Positions 35,030 to 43,630 of a DNA stretch of 64,000 nt are shown here, piece after piece. The position numbers and the translations under genes were made by a program. The stretch is from the NCBI GenBank assembly GCA_900470095.1, contig UBZM01000036.1, forward strand, positions 62,001 to 126,000, read 5' to 3'. Position 1 is the first letter of the stretch. Each line of letters opens with the position of its first letter. Source of the DNA: Hyphomicrobiales bacterium. Its GTDB lineage: Bacteria; Pseudomonadota; Alphaproteobacteria; Rhizobiales; Beijerinckiaceae. The notes beneath the pieces were generated by a model. The model made no database searches. It saw only the letters and a program-made list of their open reading frames with translations, and was not told the DNA's origin.

Positions 35030-36163
35030 TCATTGGACCGCTGCCTGCGCGAGGACGTCGTCGGCGCGCTCGAGACGCTGGCCGTCACGCGAAAACACAT
35101 GCAGCGCCGCCGGTCGGACGTGGAACCATACGGTGTCGCCGACCTTCTGGCGGGGCGCCTCGTTGGCTGTCGCGAATGTCTTCTTGCCGCCCGAAGTCAG
35201 CTCGACGATCCAACTGCCACCGGTCGGAAGGATGCCGGTGACGACCGCCTCATCGGCGAAACTGCCGCCAGGCACCGCGTCGGCCGAGCCGGCGATCTGA
35301 ATGGTTTCGGGCCGGAGCCCGAGCGATCCGATATCGGCGTCAGGGCCTAGCCGGGCGGTGAGAAAGGTGACCGCGTGCCGCCCAACGACGTCGTGCGAGG
35401 CATCGCCGATCTCGAAAATGTTGATCGGCGGGCTACCGACGAACTCGGCGACGAAACGGTTGGCTGGCCGGTCATAGATGTCGTTCGGCGTCCCCATCTG
35501 CTGCAGCGTGCCCTCGTTCATCACTGCAATCGTGGTCGCGAGCGTCATCGCCTCCCATTGATCATGCGTGACGAAGACGATGGTGGTGCCGAACTCGGCG
35601 TGAATGCGCTTCAATTCGGCGCGCATTTCCAGCCTCAGCCGGGCGTCGAGATTCGACAGCGGCTCGTCGAGCAGCAATACGCCCGGATTGACCACCAGCA
35701 TGCGGGCGAGCGCCACGCGCTGCTGCTGGCCGCCGGAGAGCTGCGACGGATACCGGCCCCGGTATTTTTCGATGTCGAGGGCCTTCATGACGCGGGTGAC
35801 GAGCGCCTCGCGCTCGGCCTTCGGCACCTTGCGCAGGCGCAGGCCAAAATCGGTATTGCGCTCGATGGTCAAGTGCGGCCAGAGCGCGTAGCTCTGGAAT
35901 ACGAGGCCGAGCTCGCGCTTTTCCGGCCCGACGAACAGGCCCTTGGAAATGCTGTCGACGACGCGCTCGCCGATGCGGATCTCGCCGCCGGAGAGGTTCT
36001 CCAATCCCGCGATCATCCGCAAGGTCGTCGTCTTGCCGCAGCCGGATGGGCCGAGCAGGCACATGAACTCGCCATTGGCGATCTCGAGGTCGAGATTCGA
36101 CACTGCGTTGGGCGAACCGGCGCCGTAGCTCTTGTTGGCGTTTTCCAGGATGATCGCGGGCAT
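35030..36163 (-). CDS. ABC transporter ATP-binding protein
   Basis: 377 residues. Walker A G-P-S-G-C-G-K-T-T, signature L-S-G-G-Q-Q-Q-R-V, Walker B V-L-L-L-D-E-P-L-S-N-L-D and H-loop T-H-D are all intact. A C-terminal TOBE domain (about 285-360) resembles those of UgpC, MalK and FbpC. This layout is that of importers for iron, polyamines, phosphonates and sugar phosphates. It overlaps the permease stop by 1 nt (TGATG) and is followed by the two binding proteins. Confidence 0.93.
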   Translation of the reverse strand: MPAIILENANKSYGAGSPNAVSNLDLEIANGEFMCLLGPSGCGKTTTLRMIAGLENLSGGEIRIGERVVDSISKGLFVGPEKRELGLVFQSYALWPHLTIERNTDFGLRLRKVPKAEREALVTRVMKALDIEKYRGRYPSQLSGGQQQRVALARMLVVNPGVLLLDEPLSNLDARLRLEMRAELKRIHAEFGTTIVFVTHDQWEAMTLATTIAVMNEGTLQQMGTPNDIYDRPANRFVAEFVGSPPINIFEIGDASHDVVGRHAVTFLTARLGPDADIGSLGLRPETIQIAGSADAVPGGSFADEAVVTGILPTGGSWIVELTSGGKKTFATANEAPRQKVGDTVWFHVRPAALHVFSRDGQRLERADDVLAQAAVQ

Positions 36164-38031
36164 CAGCTGCCTAGTCCTTCCGCCAGGTTCGTCTTAGTGA
36201 GCTTCTGCGCCGCCAGAGTGCCGAAATAGGCGATGGCCGCGATGATCAGGACGACCGCGTTGGCCGCCTGCGTGTAGTGATAATCGACGAGGCGCATCGA
36301 GAAGGTGGTCAGCACGTCGGTGCTGGGCACGGCGAGCATGACGAACAGGCTGAGCCCCTTGATGCCGGAGATGAATGGCAGGAGGATGCCGGTCATCAGC
36401 GAACCCTTCTGGATCGGCACGACGACAAGCCGCATGCGCGCCAGCCAGCCTGCGCCGACGACCTGCGCCGCCTCCTCCGGATCCCTGCCGAGTTGCATCA
36501 TGGCGGAGATGCCGGCGCGCGAGGCATAGGGCATCTGGTCGGCGATGAGCGCCAGAATCAGGATGAGCGAGGTGCCATAGAGCGCCGGAATCGGCCCGCG
36601 CGGCACCGCAAACAACGAGAGATAGGCGGCTGCGAAGGCGATGCCCGGCACGAGATAGGGCATGAACGTCACCTGGCGCAGGACGGCTGCGAGTGGCCGG
36701 ACCGGCGTGCGCACCACGACATACCCGGTGATGATGCCGAGCAGGCCCGAGCAGGTCGAGGCCAGCCCGACGATCCACAATGTGTTGAACGCCGCCTGCC
36801 ACAGGTCCGGGCTGAGCAGGATGCCGGTGCGCATGGCGACCGTCGGCAGATTCCAGCCGATCCAATAGTCGAGCGTGAAGTTCGACCATGAAAAATCCGC
36901 CGGTACACGCATGACCGTCGACAGGAACAGGGTCAGCAGTGGCACGCCGACGCTGGCGGCGTAGACGCCCGCGGCGAAGCCGGTGGCCGGCCAGCGCCAG
37001 ATGCCGAGCCGCGCCGGCCGGTTCATGGCGCCCTTGCCGCCGACTGTGACGAAGCGCTGCGCCTCGCGCACCAGATAGGCGTCGATCAGGATCGTGATGA
37101 TGCCGATCAGCATGATGGCGCCGGCAATCACCCCGGCCACGCCGGTCTGGCGCGAGCCGATCGAGCGGTACAGCGAGGTCGCGAGCACGTCGTACTTCAC
37201 CGGCAGTCCGAGCACATACGCGACGCCGAACTCGCCGAGGCACTTGGCGAAGATCAGCACCACGGCCGACATCAGCGCCGGGCGCATCAGGGGCAGGATG
37301 ATCTTCAGCGCGATGGCGCCGCGTCCCGCACCGAGAACGCGGGCCGAATCCTCGAGTTGACTGTCGAAGCGGCGCAGCGCCGAGCCGAAGAGCAGAATGA
37401 CGAACGGCGCGTAGTGCAGCGCCAGGATGAGCGTGATCGGCACCTGGCCGTAGGCGAGCCAGTCCGGAGGGCTGAAGCCGAGGCTCTCCATCCAGCCGGC
37501 CTGGCCACCGACCGTGCGGTTCTTGAACAGCGTCGTCCAGGCGAGCGCAAAGGTCCAGGCAGGCAGCATGTAGGGCACGATAAGGGCCGTTGCGAACCAC
37601 TGCCGCGCGAACATGTCCGTGCGGCAGATCAGCCAGGCGATCGCCGTGCCGACGACGACGGCGATGCCAATGGCGCCGGCAGCCACCATCAAGGTGTTGC
37701 GCAGCGGTTGCCAGAACAGGTTCGCTGCCACCGGCGATGTGAAGGCACGGCTGAGATAATAGGTTGTGAGGCTGCCGACCTCGGCGGCGGTGCGGCGCTC
37801 GTCGCCGAACTGCACAGTCACCGCATCGCGCAGAATGGAGACCACCGGCACGACGATGAGATAGGCAAACAGAAGTGCGGCGAAGAGGCCGATGATGGTC
37901 GTCGGCTCGCGCAGCGCTACGCGGAGCCGGTAGCGCAGCCGACATGTCCAGGCCGGCGAAGGGATGGCATTCGCCCGGGCCACTTGCCGGCCACTCTCGC
38001 GGCGTGGCGCGACGGCGTTACCGGTGGTCAT
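36163..38031 (-). CDS. Fused double-domain ABC transporter permease
   Basis: 622 residues, about twelve membrane segments. Two binding-protein-dependent permease domains are joined, each with an EAA-type loop (D-S-A-R-V-L-G-A-G-R and D-P-E-E-A-A-Q-V-V-G-A-G-W). This is the FbpB/SfuB and AepP-like fused arrangement, so one protein forms the whole channel. First gene of the minus-strand cluster, with about 450 bp of regulatory DNA ahead of it. Confidence 0.92.
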   Translation of the reverse strand: MTTGNAVAPRRESGRQVARANAIPSPAWTCRLRYRLRVALREPTTIIGLFAALLFAYLIVVPVVSILRDAVTVQFGDERRTAAEVGSLTTYYLSRAFTSPVAANLFWQPLRNTLMVAAGAIGIAVVVGTAIAWLICRTDMFARQWFATALIVPYMLPAWTFALAWTTLFKNRTVGGQAGWMESLGFSPPDWLAYGQVPITLILALHYAPFVILLFGSALRRFDSQLEDSARVLGAGRGAIALKIILPLMRPALMSAVVLIFAKCLGEFGVAYVLGLPVKYDVLATSLYRSIGSRQTGVAGVIAGAIMLIGIITILIDAYLVREAQRFVTVGGKGAMNRPARLGIWRWPATGFAAGVYAASVGVPLLTLFLSTVMRVPADFSWSNFTLDYWIGWNLPTVAMRTGILLSPDLWQAAFNTLWIVGLASTCSGLLGIITGYVVVRTPVRPLAAVLRQVTFMPYLVPGIAFAAAYLSLFAVPRGPIPALYGTSLILILALIADQMPYASRAGISAMMQLGRDPEEAAQVVGAGWLARMRLVVVPIQKGSLMTGILLPFISGIKGLSLFVMLAVPSTDVLTTFSMRLVDYHYTQAANAVVLIIAAIAYFGTLAAQKLTKTNLAEGLGS

Positions 38032-38482
38032 CGAGGCGCCCTATTCCGCGCAAAGGCGGGCGCCCGCTGAAGCGGGACACGTCTTGGCCATCGTACCCTC
38101 CCTCTCCCCGCACAGCCTTGCAAACAACGCTCTGCTGTGGGGCAGCTCTTATTTAGCTCTGATCGTGGGGCTGCACGCAGCTTGACCCGATCCGTTACGT
38201 ATCAAGCTCAACGCAAACGGCAGGCCTGTCAATCGCAATTTTGCACATGCGTGCAAGCGCGAAACCGGGCAAGTTGTGGTGAACCTCGACCGCGCTTTGC
38301 GCCGCGATCCTCGCGCCTGAGCAGGTCGGGCACCGTTGGCCAAAGCGGCTACGGCCCGGCGGCTGCGATCATGCGCTTCGGCAAAACCGTCTTGGGAGCA
38401 CTCTCATCATGGGAGCTCAGGGCGGTCCGGCCTCCTCAACCGGGCGGGCAGGACGTCAAGTCCAGGCAGCCCGGCGGGAACG
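38032..38482 (-). promoter_or_regulatory. Noncoding region upstream of the ABC transporter operon
   Basis: No gene is supported here. On the minus strand TTGACA (plus 38227-38232) is a consensus -35 element with only weak -10 candidates after it. Just upstream lies TTGCAC-ATGC-GTGCAA (38241-38256), 6-bp arms. It contains TTTGCACA (38240-38247), one half of the lacI operator, but with the half-sites in everted order. LacI-family control of the operon is therefore plausible but not proven. Confidence 0.4.
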
Positions 38483-39382
38483 TCACTCGACATCCAGGCC
38501 CGCATCGCATTCGTCGATCAGCCAGGAGCGAAAGGTCGAAACCTCCGCCCTCATTCGGGAGAGCTTTGGCGTGAGAAGATAGAAGGCTCGCTCCGAGGCG
38601 AGTCGCAGAGTCGTGCCGAACGGTGCCGCCAGGCGTTGCCCGGCAAGATCGTCCGCGACGAGGGCAGATGGCGCAAGCGCCACGCCCTGGCCGTCGAGCG
38701 CGGCAGCCAGTGCCAGTGCGGTCTGATTGAAGCGGCGCCCGACCGTATGTGGGGTCGAGGCGTTTGCAAGTTCGAGCCAGAGTGGCCATGCGTCATGGGC
38801 GTCGTGAAGGAGCGTGGCTCCCGCGAGGTCGTCCAGGCTCGATAGTGTCTGGGCCATGGAGGGGCTGCAGACCGGAAAGAGGTCGTCCGCAAGCAGGCGC
38901 CGGGCATCGAGCGAGCGCTCAAACGGCGGAGCCGACAAGCGCACTGCGAGATCCGGCAGGCCATGTCCTCCGAGGCGCTCGGTCGATTCCGACGCCAGGA
39001 CGCGCACCTCGACATCCGGCGCAATCACGGAGAATTTCCCGAGCCGGGGAATGAGCCATCGTGCCGCGAAGGAGGGGGTGACAGTCACCGTCACGCCGCG
39101 TCGTTCCCGTTCCTGCGTGGGTTCGATTGCGGCCATGGCGCCCGCGATGAGTGCGAAGGCCCGTCTGATCTGCGGATGAAAGGCCCGCCCGGCCGCGGTG
39201 AGCGCGAGGCCGCGCGGCTCGCGCTCGAACAGGGCAACCCCGAGGCCTGCCTCCAGAGCGCGGACCTGTTGAGCGACCGCGCCATGCGTCACGTTCAACT
39301 CTTCCGCCGCAAGGCGAAGATTGAGATGGCGCGCGGCCGCATCGAATGCGCGCAAGGTCGCGAGAGGGGGCATTCGTGACAT
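38483..39382 (-). CDS. LysR-family transcriptional regulator
   Basis: 299 residues. The N-terminal HTH L-A-A-E-E-L-N-V-T-H-G-A-V-A-Q-Q-V-R-A-L-E fits the GcvA-like branch, as does the effector domain with F-A-A-R-W-L-I-P-R-L. Divergent from the SDR gene, with a 15-nt inverted repeat between them. It probably controls that gene. The effector is unknown. Confidence 0.9.
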   Translation of the reverse strand: MSRMPPLATLRAFDAAARHLNLRLAAEELNVTHGAVAQQVRALEAGLGVALFEREPRGLALTAAGRAFHPQIRRAFALIAGAMAAIEPTQERERRGVTVTVTPSFAARWLIPRLGKFSVIAPDVEVRVLASESTERLGGHGLPDLAVRLSAPPFERSLDARRLLADDLFPVCSPSMAQTLSSLDDLAGATLLHDAHDAWPLWLELANASTPHTVGRRFNQTALALAAALDGQGVALAPSALVADDLAGQRLAAPFGTTLRLASERAFYLLTPKLSRMRAEVSTFRSWLIDECDAGLDVE

Positions 39383-39390
39383 GAGGAGGG

Positions 39391-39405
39391 TGTAGCAACG
39401 CTACA
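39391..39405. promoter_or_regulatory. Inverted repeat between the LysR and SDR genes
   Basis: TGTAGC-AAC-GCTACA is an exact 6-bp inverted repeat in the 104-bp divergent region, 9 nt from the lysR start and 82 nt before the SDR start. It is a candidate LysR-type site that would both repress lysR and control the SDR gene. Confidence 0.5.
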
Positions 39406-39486
39406 GGGACACCGCACGGAAAATCCATGGCTCGGGGCGGCCTCGTCGCCTACGACCAGTTGCAGCAGGCAACCAGGGGAAAGTCC

Positions 39487-40188
39487 ATGACTCAGAAAGT
39501 CGCGATCATCACAGCCGGCGGCAGCGGGATGGGGGCCGCCACCGCGCGCCGGCTCGCCAAGGACGGTTTCGCAGTTGCCATCCTGTCCTCATCCGGCAAG
39601 GGCGAGGCCCTGGCTCATGAACTCGGCGGCATCGGCGTCACGGGTTCGAACCAGTCCACCGACGATATCAAGCGTCTCGTCGATGCAACCGTCTCCCGCT
39701 GGGGGCGCATCGACGTTCTGGTCAACAGTGCAGGCCACGGCCCGCGCGCGCCGATCCTGGAGATTCCGGACGAGGACTGGCATCGCGGCATGGAGGTCTA
39801 TTTCCTGAGCGCCGTGCGGCCAGCCAGGCTGGTGACGCCGGTCATGCAGGCTCAACGCTCCGGATCGATCATCAACATCTCGACGGCATGGGCTTTCGAG
39901 CCCGACGCCATGTTCCCGACATCGGCCGTGTTCAGGGCCGGGCTCGCGTCCTTCACCAAGATTTTCGCCGACAAGTACGCAGCAGACAATATCCGCATGA
40001 ACAACGTGCTCCCCGGCTGGATCGACAGCCTGCCGGCCACCGATGAACGGCGGCAGCGCGTGCCGCTGCAGCGTTATGGCAAGAGCGATGAAATCGCAGG
40101 CACGATCGCCTTCCTTGCCTCCGACGATGCCGGTTACATCACCGGGCAGAACATTCGCGTCGATGGTGGCATCTCACGCGGAATCTGA
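39487..40188 (+). CDS. SDR-family protein lacking the catalytic Tyr-Lys pair
   Basis: 233 residues from ATG 39487, with GGGGAAAG ahead; the longer frame to 39427 is unlikely. The NAD(P) loop T-A-G-G-S-G-M-G-A-A-T-A and the N-S-A-G-H motif are typical short-chain dehydrogenase features, and Ser132 is in place (I-N-I-S-T). The active-site Y-x-x-x-K is replaced by Ser146 and Arg150 in P-T-S-A-V-F-R-A-G-L. It ends with the usual G-Q-N-I-R-V-D-G-G. It may therefore not be a standard oxidoreductase. Possibly regulated by the adjacent LysR. Confidence 0.85.
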   Translation: MTQKVAIITAGGSGMGAATARRLAKDGFAVAILSSSGKGEALAHELGGIGVTGSNQSTDDIKRLVDATVSRWGRIDVLVNSAGHGPRAPILEIPDEDWHRGMEVYFLSAVRPARLVTPVMQAQRSGSIINISTAWAFEPDAMFPTSAVFRAGLASFTKIFADKYAADNIRMNNVLPGWIDSLPATDERRQRVPLQRYGKSDEIAGTIAFLASDDAGYITGQNIRVDGGISRGI

Positions 40189-40370
40189 GCGGCAGGAACG
40201 CGCAGAGCTTTGGATGGTCTGGGACCTGCTGGAAACGCTTGCAGGCCCTCAAGGACGTCCGGAGATGCCCTTCCCACAGAACGCTCTTGCCCGACTGCCA
40301 CGGGGTTGAGCGTGGCCCGAGCCAGGCGGAGACGCTGGCCGGTGATGGCCGTCTGCGCGCTCCGGACCGC

Positions 40371-41318
40371 TCACGAGCGGCCGCTTCCTGATGGGCTGAA
40401 CACCGACCAGCCCGTCGCTTCGGCAATGCGCTCCAGCGCGAGGGTGCCGAGGCGGGAATTGCCGCATTCGTTCAGTCCGGGCGACCAGACGGCGATTGCG
40501 GCCTTGCCCGGCGCGATCGCCAGGATGCCGCCGCCGACCCCGGATTTTCCGGGCAGGCCGACGCGGAAGGCGAAGTCGCCGGAAGCATCGTAATGCCCGC
40601 AGGTCAGCATCAGGGCGTTGATCCGGCGGGCTCGCTGCGCCGAGATCACCCGTGCTCCGCCTGGCGAGTGCAGGCCGCCCAGCATCAGGTAGCGCCCAGC
40701 CATGGCGAGTTGCCGGCAGCTCATGGCGATGGCGCATTGGTGGAAATAGACGCCAAGCGTCAGCGGCGCCGCATGCGTCAGATTGCCGAAGGCCTTCATG
40801 TAATTGGCCAGCGCAATATTGCGGAAACCGGTCTCTTGCTCGGCACGGGCCACGGTCTCGTCGATGACGATCGTCTCGTCCTCGGCGAGATAGCGGATGA
40901 AGCGCAGAAGTTCGCCGATCGCGACGCGTGGTTCATGCCCGGCGAGATTGACGTCGCTGACGACAAGCGCACCGGCATTGATGAACGGATTGCGCGGAAT
41001 GCCCTGTTCGCGCTCGAGCTGAACGATCGAGTTGAAGGGGGTTCCGGAAGGCTCGCGCCCGACACGGCGCCAGAGTGTGTCGCCGACCTTGCCGAGCGCC
41101 TGGGTCAACGCGAAGACCTTCGAGACGCTCTGGATCGAGAAGGGTTCTTCGGCATCCCCGGCAGCATGCGTTACGCCGTCGGAGGTGACGATGCACAGGC
41201 CGAACTGTCCGGGATCGACATGGGCGAGCGGCGGAATATAGCTCGCGACCTCGCCCCGCTCGGGATGGGCGGCCATCTCCTGGGCCACCTCGTGGACGAT
41301 CCGTCCGATATCTGCCAC
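40371..41318 (-). CDS. glsA: Glutaminase
   Basis: 315 residues. Hydrolyses L-glutamine to glutamate and ammonia. The serine-lysine pair is in F-S-I-Q-S-V-S-K-V-F, a beta-lactamase-like S-x-x-K. The conserved N-P-F-I-N-A-G-A and the C-terminal L-P-G-K-S-G-V-G-G-G-I segments are diagnostic. It stands alone, with 182 nt before and 227 nt after it that show no gene. Confidence 0.95.
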   Translation of the reverse strand: MADIGRIVHEVAQEMAAHPERGEVASYIPPLAHVDPGQFGLCIVTSDGVTHAAGDAEEPFSIQSVSKVFALTQALGKVGDTLWRRVGREPSGTPFNSIVQLEREQGIPRNPFINAGALVVSDVNLAGHEPRVAIGELLRFIRYLAEDETIVIDETVARAEQETGFRNIALANYMKAFGNLTHAAPLTLGVYFHQCAIAMSCRQLAMAGRYLMLGGLHSPGGARVISAQRARRINALMLTCGHYDASGDFAFRVGLPGKSGVGGGILAIAPGKAAIAVWSPGLNECGNSRLGTLALERIAEATGWSVFSPSGSGRS

Positions 41319-41545
41319 GGCCGCTCTCCGCTTTCCCGCACGGCAGGAAGCCCGAGGGCGGCGAGGGGGTCAAGATTGCGGCGCGCCAGATCGACCCTGC
41401 AAGGCGGTCGTTGCGGTGCTCCAGGCGACGATGCTTCGCTCCCGCCCGACGCGGTGGGCGCGCGGCATTGACTGGCCAGGATCGCCTTGGCGAATCGTCC
41501 CTGGGGAGGAGCGCTGCGATCTGCAGCAAGCCGCGGATCTCGGGC

Positions 41546-42757
41546 TCAGTGCAGTTGGCGGCCCGAGCTGAGCAGCGGCGGCGCGCCGGGGAAAGGCCGG
41601 TCGAGTTCGCTCCGCGACGCGGACGCGATCATGCAGCGCGACTTGCCGCGCGACTTGGCCTGATAGAGTGCGCTGTCTGCCGCGGCGAGCAGGGTCATCA
41701 TGTCGGTGCCGTGCTCCGGAGCAAGCGCAATCCCGACCGAGGCTCCCACCGTGACCTCATGCTTGTTGTCGAGCTCGTAGGGCCGCGAGATCTCGCGGAT
41801 CAGCCTTTCGCCGAAGCCGAGGAGTTGTGTGGCCTCGGTTTGCTCGGACAAGACGATGAATTCGTCTCCACCCATCCGAGCGGCGAGATCACCATTGCGG
41901 ATCATGCCGCGCAACCGCTCGGCGACGAGCTGCAACAGCCGGTCTCCGGCCATATGGCCGTAGCTGTCGTTGACGGCCTTGAAGCCGTCGAGATCGAGAT
42001 AGATCAGTGCGAGCCGCTTCTGCCCGGCATCGCGGGCGAAATGCGCGTCGAGCGCCTTCGTCAGGCCCGAGCGGTTCGACAGCCCGGTCAGCATGTCGTG
42101 GCGGGCATGGAACTCGTTCTCACGCTCGGCGCGCATCGTCGTGACCAGCATCTTGTTGAGCGTATGGGTCGCCCGGCTCATGCTGAACAGGTAGAACGGG
42201 ATCTGCATGAAGACGATCAGCATGATCGGTTCGCCGAGGAAGGGCGCGGCAAAACAGCAGGCTCCGAGCGTGAGGAAGATCATCACTCCTGCGAGACGTG
42301 GCGCCCCGTAATTGCGGAAGCAGATGCCGCCGATCATCGCGGCGGCCGACAGGCAGGCAAGTGTGGCCACGACCCAGTCGCCGCTGCTCAGGCTGATGAA
42401 TGTGCCGTAGCCGACACCGCCGGCCCAGCCGACGCCGAGCAGGATGTAGAGATCCGTTGGCGTCTCCTTGCCCTGCCTCGCCCGCTTCTGGGCGAGGAGC
42501 AGCACGAAGAGCCGCGTCACGCAGCAGATGAGCTCGAAGGCGCACCAGAGCACGAAGGGCAGCGTCGGAATTCGCATCGCGATCAGAAACGACACGGCGA
42601 TGGTGTTGATCACGCCGCCGGCGAAGATCGGCAAGGTGCCATAGAGGCTGCCAATCAGGGCGACCCGGATGTCGGCCGGCACATCCGGACCAGCATCGGT
42701 CAGCCAACGCGTCAGGCGCCAGCGCGGCAAACTGTAGCTCGATGCCTCGCCGCTCAT
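41546..42757 (-). CDS. Membrane-bound diguanylate cyclase (GGDEF)
   Basis: 403 residues from ATG 42757; a longer frame begins at 42877 but its first 40 residues look non-coding. Five or six hydrophobic segments in the first 200 residues form an input domain of unknown type. The catalytic motif is a perfect G-G-D-E-F, and the inhibitory I-site R-N-G-D lies exactly five residues before it, so it should be product-inhibited. No EAL domain is present. Makes cyclic di-GMP. Confidence 0.93.
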   Translation of the reverse strand: MSGEASSYSLPRWRLTRWLTDAGPDVPADIRVALIGSLYGTLPIFAGGVINTIAVSFLIAMRIPTLPFVLWCAFELICCVTRLFVLLLAQKRARQGKETPTDLYILLGVGWAGGVGYGTFISLSSGDWVVATLACLSAAAMIGGICFRNYGAPRLAGVMIFLTLGACCFAAPFLGEPIMLIVFMQIPFYLFSMSRATHTLNKMLVTTMRAERENEFHARHDMLTGLSNRSGLTKALDAHFARDAGQKRLALIYLDLDGFKAVNDSYGHMAGDRLLQLVAERLRGMIRNGDLAARMGGDEFIVLSEQTEATQLLGFGERLIREISRPYELDNKHEVTVGASVGIALAPEHGTDMMTLLAAADSALYQAKSRGKSRCMIASASRSELDRPFPGAPPLLSSGRQLH

Positions 42758-42910
42758 GCGCGTGCTGCGACTCCCTGGCCGTGAGGTTCTGAAAGAGGCC
42801 GGTTCGAGACCGGCGCTCCTCGGCTCATAGGGCCGAGGCGTTACGATTCCGTGTGGAAGGCGCAATGACTTCTGCACATTCCCTAGCGTCCGACCGTCAC
42901 GCCGCCGCGA

Positions 42911-43480
42911 TTACAGGCTCTTGCCGGAAAGTTTGATCAGCCGGGCCACCTGGGCATCCAGGAAACCGCTGCTGCGCGCATCGGTGAGGTTGCCATCGGC
43001 ATCAAACACCTTGTCGGCGAAACTGACGGCGACCATCTCGGGCACCATCAGCGCGCCGAAGCCGAGCTCGAGCGAGGTCCGCAGCTGGGTCAGCCCGCGA
43101 TAGGCTCCGAGCGCGCCGGTCGAGGCGCCGCCAAGCGCCACGACCTTGCCGGCAAGGCCGCTGGCGGGGGCGCCGGGCTTGGCGGTCGATGCCCAATCGA
43201 GCGCGTTCTTCAAGGCAGGGGCGTAGCCTGCATTGTATTCCGGGCTCGCGATGTAGAGGCCGTCATGCGCGTCGATCAGAGCGCGCAGCTCATGGGCTGG
43301 CGGCGGTGCGTTGCCGAAGCCCGTGGCATCGACCAGGGGCAGCGGATAGTCGCCGAGCGAGATCTGTTTCACCTGGGCGCCGGCTGCGCGTAGCCTTTTT
43401 GCCGCCAGCACCGCGAGCTTGGTGTTGAGTGAGCCCTCGCGCCAGGAACCGGCGAAGACGAGAATCCTAGGTGCTGGCAT
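42911..43480 (-). CDS. NADPH-dependent FMN reductase
   Basis: 189 residues, flavodoxin-like. The FMN phosphate loop is F-A-G-S-W-R-E-G-S-L-N, and the S-P-E-Y-N-A-G-Y-A-P motif identifies the family (ChrR/YieF, azoreductase-like). Reduces flavin or quinones and nitro or chromate compounds in vitro in relatives. The physiological role is not evident from its neighbours. Confidence 0.9.
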   Translation of the reverse strand: MPAPRILVFAGSWREGSLNTKLAVLAAKRLRAAGAQVKQISLGDYPLPLVDATGFGNAPPPAHELRALIDAHDGLYIASPEYNAGYAPALKNALDWASTAKPGAPASGLAGKVVALGGASTGALGAYRGLTQLRTSLELGFGALMVPEMVAVSFADKVFDADGNLTDARSSGFLDAQVARLIKLSGKSL

Positions 43481-43630
43481 GCGACGTCCCCATGGCGTAG
43501 CCGGGAAGTTCCAGCCTGACCGCGATCAGGAAAGCCTGCACTCTTGCCGGCGGCCTGAAAACCCGGGCTGGGGTATCGACACCATGCACGATAGGGCGGG
43601 TGGGACCATCGCCAGGGAACCGTCGCAGTC

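Noticed and set aside
38241..38256. Full LacI operator upstream of the ABC permease gene
   Set aside because: TTGCAC-ATGC-GTGCAA contains matching half-sites, but in everted order compared with the lacI operator, so a dimer bound in the same way would not fit. It is mentioned only as a possible site.
42798..42814. tRNA-like T-arm (GCCGG-TTCGAGA-CCGGC) in front of the diguanylate cyclase gene
   Set aside because: The stem and 7-nt loop match a T-arm, but no acceptor 5' strand complementary to the following GCTCCTC, no D-arm and no anticodon arm could be found in the 80 nt upstream. A chance hairpin or old tRNA fragment is possible; I do not call a tRNA.
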